Source of the DNA: Burkholderiales bacterium
Lineage (GTDB): Bacteria; Pseudomonadota; Gammaproteobacteria; Burkholderiales; Burkholderiaceae_C
Direction: 5' to 3'
NCBI GenBank assembly: GCA_011391155.1
Contig: JAABRA010000044.1
Coordinates: 1-42,982 of the forward strand
DNA: 42,982 nucleotides
Position numbers and translations under genes: made by a program. Each line of letters opens with the position of its first letter. Position 1 is the stretch's first letter. The notes beneath the pieces are model-generated. The model did not search any database, was not told the DNA's origin, and saw nothing but the letters and a program-made list of their open reading frames with translations. Shown in pieces: positions 17,590 through 26,500 of the stretch.

Positions 17590-17871
17590 ATGGGGCAGGT
17601 CTCACCGCTCGACAACCGCATCGCGGTCTTCAACAAAGGCAGCGTCGAACAACCCGGCCCGTCCATGGAACGCTACAACCGCCCGGTCAATACGTTTATG
17701 GCGGCGTTCATCGGTGCGCCGCGCATCGACCAGATCGCGCGCCCGCCCCCTGCCGACGCAGCGGCGCCGCACTGCGCCTTGTCGGACGCGTTTGCCGGCC
17801 GGACCGTCGCACTGGCCCCCGATGCCGGGTGGGCGATGATTTTCGGCGCCGATGACCGGCTCATCAACTAG
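17590..17871 (+). pseudogene. C-terminal fragment of a MalK/UgpC-type ABC transporter ATPase
   Basis: 93 codons. DNRIAVFNKGSVEQPGPSME followed by YNRPVNTFMAAFIGAPRID matches the part of MalK-like ATPases just after the H-loop (usual form A-D-R-I-x-V-x-x-x-G-x-I-E-Q-x-G-x-P-x-E-L-Y-x-x-P-x-N-x-F-V-A-x-F-I-G-S-P). Walker A, the signature motif, Walker B and the H-loop are all missing, so it cannot hydrolyse ATP. It keeps an open frame to a TAG stop, with the shortened end GRTVALAPDAGWAMIFGADD matching the TOBE-like tail. It lies between GH1 and GH16 and is a remnant of a sugar ABC importer. Confidence 0.8.
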
Positions 17872-17887
17872 AAGCCTGGAGGTATTC

Positions 17888-18922
17888 GTGGCCCCTTCGA
17901 AACGCAAGAACCCCTGGCGGCTTGTCTGGAATGACGAGTTTGACGGCGATCGCATCGATCCGGAGAAATGGGACTTTGATATTGGCAATGGATTTTTTGA
18001 TTACAAGAGCCATGCCTGGATCGTGGGCTGGGGCAATGAAGAGTTGCAGTACTACACCCGAGAACCCGAGAATGTCTCGGTCAAGGATGGCCTGCTGACC
18101 ATCCGGGCCGTCAAGGAATCGCTGCACGGCTGCGGCTACACCTCGGCGCGCTTGAAGACCCGCAGGCGCGACGGCACGGTGTTGTTCGCCACGTGCTACG
18201 GGCGCGTCGAGTTCCGGGCCAAGGTGCCCTGGGGCAAGGGACTGTGGCCGGCGCTGTGGATGCTGCCGGTGGACGACAAGTACGGCGGCTGGGCGGCCAG
18301 CGGCGAGATCGACCTGATGGAGATCGTCGGCGAGAAGCCGCACGAGGTGCTCAACAGCATCCATTTCGGCAGCACCTACCCCAAGCGTTCGCTCATCACC
18401 ACCGTGCACCCGCTGCCCGAGGGCAGCCTGGTGTCCGACTGGCACACCTACGCCGTGGAATGGGAGCCGGGCGAGATCCGCTTCTTTGTCGATGGCCTGC
18501 AGACCTGCACCTACGACCACTGGTGGAGCTGCAGCAGGCTGAAGGACGGCGCCGGTCTGGAGGCCGAGAAGGCAGCCGACGTGAACCCCTGGCCGGCGCC
18601 CTTCGACCAGCCGTTCTATCTGGTGATGAACGTCGCCGTGGGCGGCAACTTCCCCGGCGCGCCGAACGAGGCCACCCGCTTCCCGGCCGAACTGGTGGTG
18701 GACTACGTGCGCGTCTACGACAAGTTTGGCGGCTACGGCCCGGTCAAGGCCATCGGCAAGGGGCAGTTCCCGTGGCAGGTGAAGCCCGCACCCAAGGCCA
18801 GGCCGGCCCGCAAGAGACCCGCCAAGACACTCGCCAAGACAACCGTCAAGACGGCCACAAAGGCCACAAAGGCCACAAAGGCTACGAAGGCCGCGCCCAA
18901 GTCCCGCGCCAAGCCGCGCTGA
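17888..18922 (+). CDS. GH16 beta-1,3-glucanase without signal peptide, with Lys-rich tail
   Basis: 344 residues from GTG 17888, chosen because GGAGG stands 5 bases upstream. Catalytic core residues about 8-290: LVWNDEFDGDRIDPEKWDF, WGNEELQYYTREPENV and the GH16 active site GEIDLMEIVGE with E140, D142 and E145. PGAPNEATRFPAELVVDYVR is the usual end of a laminarinase domain. Endo-cleavage of beta-1,3(-1,4)-glucan is well supported. No secretion signal is visible, odd for an endoglucanase, though its neighbours (GH17s, GH1) are also cytoplasmic. The last 50 residues are a Lys/Ala/Pro/Thr tail (KTATKATKATKATKAAPK) like histone H1 or AlgP tails. Confidence 0.88.
   Translation: MAPSKRKNPWRLVWNDEFDGDRIDPEKWDFDIGNGFFDYKSHAWIVGWGNEELQYYTREPENVSVKDGLLTIRAVKESLHGCGYTSARLKTRRRDGTVLFATCYGRVEFRAKVPWGKGLWPALWMLPVDDKYGGWAASGEIDLMEIVGEKPHEVLNSIHFGSTYPKRSLITTVHPLPEGSLVSDWHTYAVEWEPGEIRFFVDGLQTCTYDHWWSCSRLKDGAGLEAEKAADVNPWPAPFDQPFYLVMNVAVGGNFPGAPNEATRFPAELVVDYVRVYDKFGGYGPVKAIGKGQFPWQVKPAPKARPARKRPAKTLAKTTVKTATKATKATKATKAAPKSRAKPR
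18853..18888 (+). repeat. 9-bp tandem repeat encoding the ATK tail
   Basis: Three exact copies of GGCCACAAA at 18853, 18862 and 18871 and a fourth variant GGCTACGAA at 18880. Each adds A-T-K to the tail of the GH16 enzyme, so the tail length may vary by slippage. Confidence 0.8.
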
Positions 18923-18933
18923 GAAAGCCCACC

Positions 18934-19941
18934 ATGTCCAGACGAGGATCCTCCCCCGACAGCGTGCTGTCGCAGACCATGACGCAAGCCCGGGAGCAGG
19001 GCGCGTGGCAGCAGCAGCCGCAGCACCTGCGCTCGGGTGCGCAGCCGTTGGCCGGTGCACAGCAGTCCGGCCGCTGGGCGCGCTCCGGCCCCGAGGTCTG
19101 GACGAGTGAAACGCGCGATGCGCTCAGCGCTGAATTCCGCGCCACGCTGCAGCGCGGCATGCACGGCCTGTGCTTCAGCCCTTACCTGGAAGGCCAGCAG
19201 CCGGGCGACCCGATCAGCGAGGAACAGATCCGCGACCGCTTGAAGATCATGCGTCCGCACGCGCGCTGGATCCGCAGCTTCTCCTGCACCGACGGCCACG
19301 AGCAGACGCCGCGCATCGCGCATGAACTGGGCTTGAAGACGATGGTCGGCGCCTGGCTGGGGACCGACGCGAAGATCAACGAACGTGAACTGCAGGGCGT
19401 GATCGAGGTTGCGCGCGCCGGCCATGCCGATGTGGTGGCCGTGGGCAACGAGGTGCTGCTACGCGAGGACATGAGCGAAGACGAACTGCTGGCCTGCATC
19501 CAGCGCGTGAAAGCGGCGCTGCCGGGCGTGCCCGTGGGCTATGTCGACGCCTATTACCTGTTCGAGCAGCACCCGCGCATCACCGCCGCCTGCGACGTGG
19601 TGATGACCAACTGCTACCCGTTCTGGGAGGGCTGCCCGCGCGATCAGGCGCTGGCCTACATGCAGACCATGGTGGCGCGCACGCGTGCGGCGGCGCCGGG
19701 CAAGCGCGTGCTGATCAGCGAGACCGGCTGGCCCGACCAGGGCAGCGCCTTCCAGGGCTCGGTGCCCTCGCGCGAAGGTGCGATGCAGTACTTCGTCGAC
19801 TGCTGCCGCTGGGCCGAGGAGGACGGTATCGAACTCTTCTACTTCGCCGCGTTCGACGAGGCCTGGAAGGTCGGCGCCGAAGGCGATGTCGGCGCCTACT
19901 GGGGGCTGTGGGACAAGGACGGTGTCCTCAAGTTCGGCTGA
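18934..19941 (+). CDS. GH17 beta-1,3-glucanase-like enzyme, cytoplasmic
   Basis: 335 residues with no signal peptide. The first 65 are Gln/Ala/Ser-rich and variable; the barrel starts near RGMHGLCFSPYLEGQQPGD. The acid/base Glu is in VGNEVLLREDM (about E173) and the nucleophile in ISETGWPDQG (about E263), both in the expected GH17 places. GH17 enzymes act as endo- or exo-beta-1,3-glucanases or transglycosylases. It is closely similar, block by block, to the C-terminal domain of the fusion transporter two genes downstream (for example GLKTMVGAW and CYPFWEG in both), pointing to duplication. 11 bp after GH16, 7 bp before the next GH17. Confidence 0.88.
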   Translation: MSRRGSSPDSVLSQTMTQAREQGAWQQQPQHLRSGAQPLAGAQQSGRWARSGPEVWTSETRDALSAEFRATLQRGMHGLCFSPYLEGQQPGDPISEEQIRDRLKIMRPHARWIRSFSCTDGHEQTPRIAHELGLKTMVGAWLGTDAKINERELQGVIEVARAGHADVVAVGNEVLLREDMSEDELLACIQRVKAALPGVPVGYVDAYYLFEQHPRITAACDVVMTNCYPFWEGCPRDQALAYMQTMVARTRAAAPGKRVLISETGWPDQGSAFQGSVPSREGAMQYFVDCCRWAEEDGIELFYFAAFDEAWKVGAEGDVGAYWGLWDKDGVLKFG

Positions 19942-19948
19942 CCACCCG

Positions 19949-20950
19949 ATGACCACCATGCCGAAGCTGCCGAAATTGTTGAACTTGCCGAAAGGCAACG
20001 CCATCTGCTATTCGGGTTACCGCGATGGCCAGAACCCCGGCGACAAGTCCTACCCCTCGCTGGACGAGATCCGCGAAGACCTGGCGATCCTGCGCCGTCA
20101 CTGGCCACTGCTGCGCTTGTACGACTGCAGCCCGCACGCCGAACGGGTGCTGCAGGTCATCGAGCAGGACCGCCTGCCTTTCCAGGTGATGCTCGGCGCC
20201 TACCTCGGCGCAGAAATGAACAATTTCGGTTGCCCCTGGGGCGCCACCTACACGGAAGAACAGCTTGAAGCCAGCCGGACCGAGAACACCGCGGAAGTCG
20301 AACGCCTGATCGTGCTGGCCAACCGCTACCCCGGCATCGTGTTTTCGGTGGCCGTTGGCAACGAGGCCACGGTCGACTGGACCGACCACTTCGTTCCGGT
20401 GCCGAAGATGATCGAGTACGTGCGCCGCGTGAAGTCGGCCGTGAATCAGCCGGTCACCTTCTGCGAGAACTACGTGCCCTGGCAGCACAAGCTGCGCGAC
20501 CTGGTGCCCGAAATCGACTTCGTCTCGCTGCACACCTACCCGGTGTGGGAATACAAGCACATTCACGAGGCGCTGGACTACACCAGGGACAACGTGCAGA
20601 GCGTGGCGCGGTTGTATCCCGACAAGCCCATCGTCATCACCGAAGCCGGCTGGTGCACCAACAGTAACGGCCGCGGCATGCACGCCGAGCACGCGGTGCA
20701 GGAACTGCAGGCCATCTACTACCAGGACCTTATGGGCTGGACCCGCGCCGAAGGCTTGCTGTGCTTCGTCTTCGAGGCCTTCGACGAGAACTGGAAGGGC
20801 TCGCCCGACCCGCTGGAACCCGAGAAGCACTGGGGCCTGTTCACGGCGGACCGGCGGCCCAAGCTCGTGATGCAGCCGCTGTACCCTGAATTGATGCCCG
20901 CCGAGGACCCGTACCGGCCCCGCCAGGCCAGAACCGAAAGCACGACATGA
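19949..20950 (+). CDS. Second cytoplasmic GH17 enzyme
   Basis: 333 residues from ATG 19949 (MTTMPKLPKLLNLPKGNAIC), no signal peptide. Barrel features: LLRLYDCSPHAERVLQVIEQ, SVAVGNEATVDWTD with acid/base about E139, and IVITEAGWCTNSNG with nucleophile about E232. It differs clearly from the preceding GH17 and is nearer to the lipoprotein GH17 at 28138, so the two GH17s here may have different bond or length preferences. FENW-type end (FEAFDENWKGSPDPLEPEKH) is typical of bacterial GH17. Its stop overlaps the ATG of the fusion transporter by 4 bp. Confidence 0.88.
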   Translation: MTTMPKLPKLLNLPKGNAICYSGYRDGQNPGDKSYPSLDEIREDLAILRRHWPLLRLYDCSPHAERVLQVIEQDRLPFQVMLGAYLGAEMNNFGCPWGATYTEEQLEASRTENTAEVERLIVLANRYPGIVFSVAVGNEATVDWTDHFVPVPKMIEYVRRVKSAVNQPVTFCENYVPWQHKLRDLVPEIDFVSLHTYPVWEYKHIHEALDYTRDNVQSVARLYPDKPIVITEAGWCTNSNGRGMHAEHAVQELQAIYYQDLMGWTRAEGLLCFVFEAFDENWKGSPDPLEPEKHWGLFTADRRPKLVMQPLYPELMPAEDPYRPRQARTESTT

Positions 20951-23313
20951 CCGCACCCCCCGCCACCGCATCCCACAAGGTCCCGTTCGGGCAGAAGGTC
21001 GCCTTCGGCCTGGGCATGCTGGCCAACCAGATGTTCCCGGCCGCCCTGGGCATTTTCATGGTGGTGCTGGTGCAGGACATGGGTTTCCCCGGCTGGATGT
21101 GGGGCGTGCTGTTCTTCCTGCCGCGGGTCTTTGATTCGGTGACTGACCCGATCATGGGCTTCATCTCCGACAACACACGCTCCGCCTGGGGCCGGCGCAA
21201 GCAGTACGTATTCATCGGCGCCATCGTGATGGGCATCTCCTTCGTGGCGATGTGGCAGCTCCACCGCGCCGACGGCGTCAATTACAACTTCGTCTATTTC
21301 CTGTGTTGGTCGATTGTGTTCTACGCCGGGCTGACGCTGTTCAGCATTCCGTATGTGGCCATGGGCTACGAGATGAGCGACGACTTTCACGAGCGCACCA
21401 GCATCATGGCTGTGGCGCAGTGGATCGGCCAGTGGGCCTGGGTCATTGCCCCCTGGTTCTGGGTGGTGATGTACGACCCCAAGTGGTTCGAGAACGCCGA
21501 TACCGCCACGCGCACGCTGTCCATCTGGGTGGGGGTGATCTGCATGCTGCTGGCCATGGTGCCCGCCTTGTTTCTGCCCAGCCGCTCGACCAGGGATGAC
21601 ACCCACCTCGTTTCCCTGACCTGGGCCAACTTTGGCGGCGGCATGCGGGAGATTTTGATGGGTTTCAAGGAATCCTTCGGCTACCGGCCTTTCCGCCAGC
21701 TGTGTTACGCCACCTTCCTGATTTTCAACGCTTTCAACACGGTGGCAGCGTTCTCGTTCTTCATCGTCGTTTACCACCTGTTCAACGGCAACACGGCGGC
21801 GGCCTGGATCTGGCCGACACTGTTCGGCAGCGTGGGCGCGCTGATCACCACCTTTGCCGTGATTCCCACCGTGGCCTGGATGTCGAAGAAGATGGGCAAG
21901 AAGAACGCCTTCATGCTGTCGCAGGGGATCTCCGTCATCGGCTATGTGCTGCTGTGGTTCTTCATGGTGCCCGGCAAGCCCTGGATGTTCATGTTTGCGC
22001 TCCCCTTCTTCTCGTTCGGCATCGGCGGCTTGTTCACGCTGATGATGTCGATGACGGCGGACGTCTGCGATCTCGACGAACTGGCCACCGGCAAGCGGCG
22101 CGAAGGCATCTTCGGCGCGATCTACTGGTGGATGGTGAAGTTCGGCTTCGCCATCGCCGGCCTGCTTAGCGGCGCGATCATGTCCTTCGTCGACTTCACC
22201 CCGGGTGCGGCCATGCAGCCTGCGGGCGCCGTGGATGGCCTGCGGCTGTTTTATTCCGGCGTTCCCATCTTCGGCACGCTGCTGGCCATGTGGATCATGC
22301 GTGACTACGACCTCGACGAGAAGCGGGCCACCGAAGTTCATGCCGAACTCGAGCGCCGCAAGCAGCGCGCCAGCGGATCCTCGTCGCAAGGATCGGGGGC
22401 CCGGCCTTGGCTGGCAGAACACGGCTTGCTGCTTCCGGGCGCCGAGCCTTCGCCGCTGGCAGGCAAGACGACCGACGAGCTCCGCGCGCTGTACGCCGAG
22501 CAGTTCCAGCGCGGCTTGTATGGCCTGTGTTTCAGTGCCTACGTCCAAGGCCAGGGCGCGGGGGATCAACTGACCGAGGCGCAGGTGCGCAGGCGCATCG
22601 ACATCATCGCGCCCCACACGCGCTGGCTGCGCTCCTTCGCCTGCACCGAGGGGCACGAACTGATTCCCCGCCTGGCCCGCGCCAAGGGGCTGAAGACGAT
22701 GGTGGGGGCCTGGATCAGCCACGACCGTGACCGCAACGAACGCGAGATCGCCGGGCTGTTGACGCTGGCCCAGGCCGGACTCGTCGACATCGCCGTGGTG
22801 GGCAACGAGGTGCTGCTGCGCGGCGACCTGCCCGAGCAGGAGCTGCTCGCCTACATCGCACGCGTCAAGGCCGCCATGCCGGACGATGTGCCTGTGGGCT
22901 GCGTCGACGCCTACTTCCAGTTCCTGGAGCGGCCTGCGCTCACGGCTGCCTGCGACGTGCTGCTGCCCAACTGCTACCCGTTCTGGGAGGGCGCCGACAT
23001 CGCCATGGCCGCGCAGTACGTGCGCCGCATGCATGGGCTGGTGAAGGCTGCCGGCGGCGACAAGCCCGTCATCGTCACCGAGACCGGTTGGCCCGGAAAG
23101 GGCCAGGCCGTGGCTCGGGCCGTGCCTTCGGCCGAGAACGCGATGCGCTTCTTCATCGACATCCAGCAATGGGGCCGCGGCGAGGGGGTCAAGCTGTTCT
23201 ACTTCTCGTCCTTCGACGAACCCTGGAAGCTCGGGGCTGAAGGCGAAGTGGGCACGCAGTGGGGTCTGTGGGACAAAGACGAGCGCCCCAAGTACGGGGC
23301 CGAAGGGCATTGA
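20947..23313 (+). CDS. GPH-family sugar symporter fused to a C-terminal GH17 glucanase
   Basis: 788 residues in one uninterrupted frame. Residues 1-460 form a complete GPH/MFS symporter of about 12 helices: PRVFDSVTDPIMGFISDNTR then SAWGRRKQY is the signature loop, and LDELATGKRREGIFGAIYWW the second. A charged linker (ELERRKQRASGSSSQGSGA, about 466-484) leads to a full GH17 barrel at about 500-780, with acid/base in VGNEVLLRGD (E621) and nucleophile in TETGWPGKG (E712). GPH carriers have both ends in the cytoplasm (family knowledge), so the enzyme would face incoming sugar on the inner side. It is coupled by ATGA overlap to the second GH17. Proton- or sodium-driven uptake of beta-1,3-oligoglucosides is inferred. 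Confidence 0.9.
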   Translation: MTAPPATASHKVPFGQKVAFGLGMLANQMFPAALGIFMVVLVQDMGFPGWMWGVLFFLPRVFDSVTDPIMGFISDNTRSAWGRRKQYVFIGAIVMGISFVAMWQLHRADGVNYNFVYFLCWSIVFYAGLTLFSIPYVAMGYEMSDDFHERTSIMAVAQWIGQWAWVIAPWFWVVMYDPKWFENADTATRTLSIWVGVICMLLAMVPALFLPSRSTRDDTHLVSLTWANFGGGMREILMGFKESFGYRPFRQLCYATFLIFNAFNTVAAFSFFIVVYHLFNGNTAAAWIWPTLFGSVGALITTFAVIPTVAWMSKKMGKKNAFMLSQGISVIGYVLLWFFMVPGKPWMFMFALPFFSFGIGGLFTLMMSMTADVCDLDELATGKRREGIFGAIYWWMVKFGFAIAGLLSGAIMSFVDFTPGAAMQPAGAVDGLRLFYSGVPIFGTLLAMWIMRDYDLDEKRATEVHAELERRKQRASGSSSQGSGARPWLAEHGLLLPGAEPSPLAGKTTDELRALYAEQFQRGLYGLCFSAYVQGQGAGDQLTEAQVRRRIDIIAPHTRWLRSFACTEGHELIPRLARAKGLKTMVGAWISHDRDRNEREIAGLLTLAQAGLVDIAVVGNEVLLRGDLPEQELLAYIARVKAAMPDDVPVGCVDAYFQFLERPALTAACDVLLPNCYPFWEGADIAMAAQYVRRMHGLVKAAGGDKPVIVTETGWPGKGQAVARAVPSAENAMRFFIDIQQWGRGEGVKLFYFSSFDEPWKLGAEGEVGTQWGLWDKDERPKYGAEGH

Positions 23314-23514
23314 GCATCCATGAATGACGTGCGATGCCCGTTCGATCAGGCCGGCCGGCCCGACCCGATGGTGTCCGAAAAGCATGGGGCCTGATCACCG
23401 TGGATCGGCGAACCCGGCACCTGATGCAGTCCGTGTTTCAGGCGTTGCTGCCTGAGCCCGCCCGGCCACGCCCGGCCTGGCGCAACGATGTGCAGGCCAT
23501 CCCTTCAATTTCCT

Positions 23515-26500
23515 ATGAGCGCCTTCATGCACACCCCTTTAACCTCTCTTGAAGGCGACGGCTTTCACATCGACAACTTCAACGAGAGCCGGCCGTTCTC
23601 GAGTTTCCTGCCGGGCATTGCCGGTGAGTATGGCAAGCCGCTGTGGGTCTTCTATGCCAACCGCGGGCAGTGCATTTCAAGCTTTGGCGTGCGCGACCGC
23701 AACGGAGCGATGCTGGAATTCCATCCGGCCAACAAGGCCTATGCGCTGACTTCGCTGTATGGTTTTCGCACCTTCCTGCGACTGCAGACTTCGGGAGGGC
23801 CGGTGCTGTATGAGCCGTTTCAGCCGTGTCCCGGCGAAGGTGTCGAGCAGCGCCTTTGCATACGCCCGCAAGAGATCGAGATCGAAGAGACGCATCGGTC
23901 CCTGGGTCTGCGGGTTCGGGTGGTGTACTTCACGCTGGCGGGCGAGAAGCTGCCGGCACTGGTGCGCTGCGTCACGGTCGAGAACCTGGGCAGCGCTGCG
24001 ATCCGCGCGGAGGTGCTGGATGGCCTGCCCCAGATCGTCCCGTACGGGCTTGAGGAGAAGCTGCTCAAGCAGATGTCGCGCACCATGGAGGCGTTTGCCG
24101 AAATCCGGTATGTGGACGACAGCCTTCCCTTCTACAAGCTCAAGGTGGAGCCTTCGGACAAGCCGGAAGTTCAGTGGATCACTGGCGGATTTTTCACGTT
24201 CACCGTGCAGCAGGGTCGAGCGATGCCGGTGATCGCCGACCCCGATCTGGTGTTTGGCCAGGACACCAGTCTGCGCACGCCGGCGGCCTTTCTGCGGGAG
24301 CCGCAGATCGAGCCCGGCGATGGGCGGCAGGAGACCATGACGGGATGCGCGTTTGCGCAACTGTTCTTGTCGCTGGAGCCGGGTGCTTCGAGTGTCTGGG
24401 AATCGTATTTTGGACAGGCGCCCGATTGGGAGGCAGCGCGTGATTTCCGCGGCCGCGTCCTGGCGCAGGCGCAATTTTCCGCCAGCAAGCGCGACGAGAA
24501 CACGCGGCTCATCACGCAGCTGGGCGCAAAGTTCGCACTGCTTGCCGGCCCCGAAAGACTGGACCCGTACACCCGCCAGGCGTTTCTGGACAACACCCTG
24601 CGGGGCGGGCAACCGGTGGTCATCGACGGCCCCAAGGGTCCCCGGGTCTTCCATACCTTCACGCGCAAGCATGGCGACATGGAGCGCGATTACAATTTTT
24701 TCGAGTTGGCGCCCACCTACTGGTCGCAGGGGAACGGCAATTTCCGCGATGTGAACCAGAATCGCCGGTCCGGGAACTTCATCTTCCCGAGGATCGATGC
24801 CTCGAATGTCGAGACGTTCTTCAACCTCATCCAGCTCGACGGCAACAACCCGCTGGTCATCCGGTCCGAAAAGTTCAGCGTCTCCCCCGCGGGCTTGCTG
24901 GATTTGCGGGAGATATGGCCGCACAGCCACACGCCCGAATGGGCACAACTGCTGAACCAGCCCTTCAGTCCGGGGCAGCTCATGGAAGCGCTGCTGGCCA
25001 GCCACGACACTGCCGATGCGGCCAGAACCCGCTTCGATCAGGTGCTGGGGCTGGCCGACAAGATCCAGGACGCGGCGCATGGCGAAGGCTACTGGGTGGA
25101 TCACTGGATCTACAACCTCGATCTCCTTGAGAGCCATGCGGCGTTGTACCCGGACCGGCTGCAGTCCTTGCTGCTCGAGCGCCAGGATTTCACCTATTTC
25201 GACAATGATCACCGGGTCCAGCCCCGCGCCAGGAAATACGTCTTGCGCAAGGAAGGCACGGTTCGGCAACTGCACGCCGTGGTCCAGGACGCCGAAAAGG
25301 CGGCACTGATCGCGCGGCGCAAGGAATGGCCGAATGCCATGCGCGCAGCCCTGGGCCAGGGCGAGATCTACCGGACCACCTTGCTGGCCAAGATTCTGAA
25401 CCTGATGGCCATCAAGGCGTGCCTGCTGGATCCCTTTGGCGTCGGCCTTGAGATGGAGGCTGAAAAGCCGGGGTGGTGCGATGCACTGAACGGCTTGCCC
25501 GGCCTCATCGGCTCTTCAACCCACGAGGCGTTTTCGCTAAGGCGCTGGATCCGTTTCGTCCGGGCCGCAGTGCTCAATCATGTGGGCCCGGCCGGCGCGG
25601 TGTTGCTGGCCGATGAGGTCGCCGCACTGGTGCGCGAGGTTTCGGCCATTCTGCATCAGGTTGATCCGCAGCAGTTCCTGCCAAGCTGGGAGCGGCTGGC
25701 CACGCTGCGCGAGCATTTCCGCGAGCGGACCCTCATGGGCGTGGCCGGGACCGAGACGCGCCTGTCAGGCGCCGAAATCCTGCAGTTTCTGGATGTCACC
25801 GACGTGGTCCTGGAGCGCGGATTGCGCAAGGCTGTCGATGAGCAGGGCCTGCCGGTCAGCTATTTCACCCATGAAATTGCCGGGTTTGAAGTGCTGCCGC
25901 CGGGCCCGCACGCGCCCCAGACCGATGATGCGCCCGGCACCGTCCATGTGAAGGCAGTGCGCTTTCAGCAGAAAGCAGTCAGCGCCTTTCTGGAGGGCTC
26001 GGTGCACGCGCTGCGCGCCCTGACGGATCCTGCCGAGGCCGTGACGCTGTATCGCGCAGTGCGGCAATCGGAGCTGTTTGATGAAAAACTCGGCATGTAC
26101 CGGGTCAATGCGCCGCTGGACCGGGAGAGTTTCGAGATCGGGCGCAGCAAGATTTTTTCACCAGGCTGGCTGGAGAATGAATCCATTTTCCTGCACATGC
26201 ACTACAAGTTCATGCTGGAGACCCTGCGCAGCGGCTTGGCGCAGGAGTACTTCGAGGATCTCAAGACCGGACTGGTCGCGTTCCATAAACCCGAGGTCTA
26301 TGGGCGCTCGCCGTTGGAGAACTCCTCGTTCATCGCCAGCAGCCGCTTCCCTGACGCTAACGCGCACGGTGCCGGTTTTGTGGCGCGGCTCAGCGGTGCA
26401 ACGGCCGAGTGGATAAGCATGGTGCTGCACATGGGACTGGGCGCCACGCCGTTTCAGCTGGTGGATGGCGCACTGAGCTTTGAGCCCCGACCGGTGCTGG

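Noticed and set aside
17590-17871. Small functional ORF hypothesis (standalone TOBE-like protein)
   Set aside because: The sequence begins in the middle of a conserved ATPase segment, which fits a truncated gene; kept as a pseudogene, though expression cannot be excluded.
18853-18888. Tandem repeats considered as a CRISPR-like array
   Set aside because: Units are 9 bp, contiguous and coding, without spacers.
20719-23385. An 888-codon open frame antisense to the fusion transporter gene
   Set aside because: The translation is His/Gln/Gly/Arg-rich without any domain pattern, while the opposite strand encodes clear GPH and GH17 domains.
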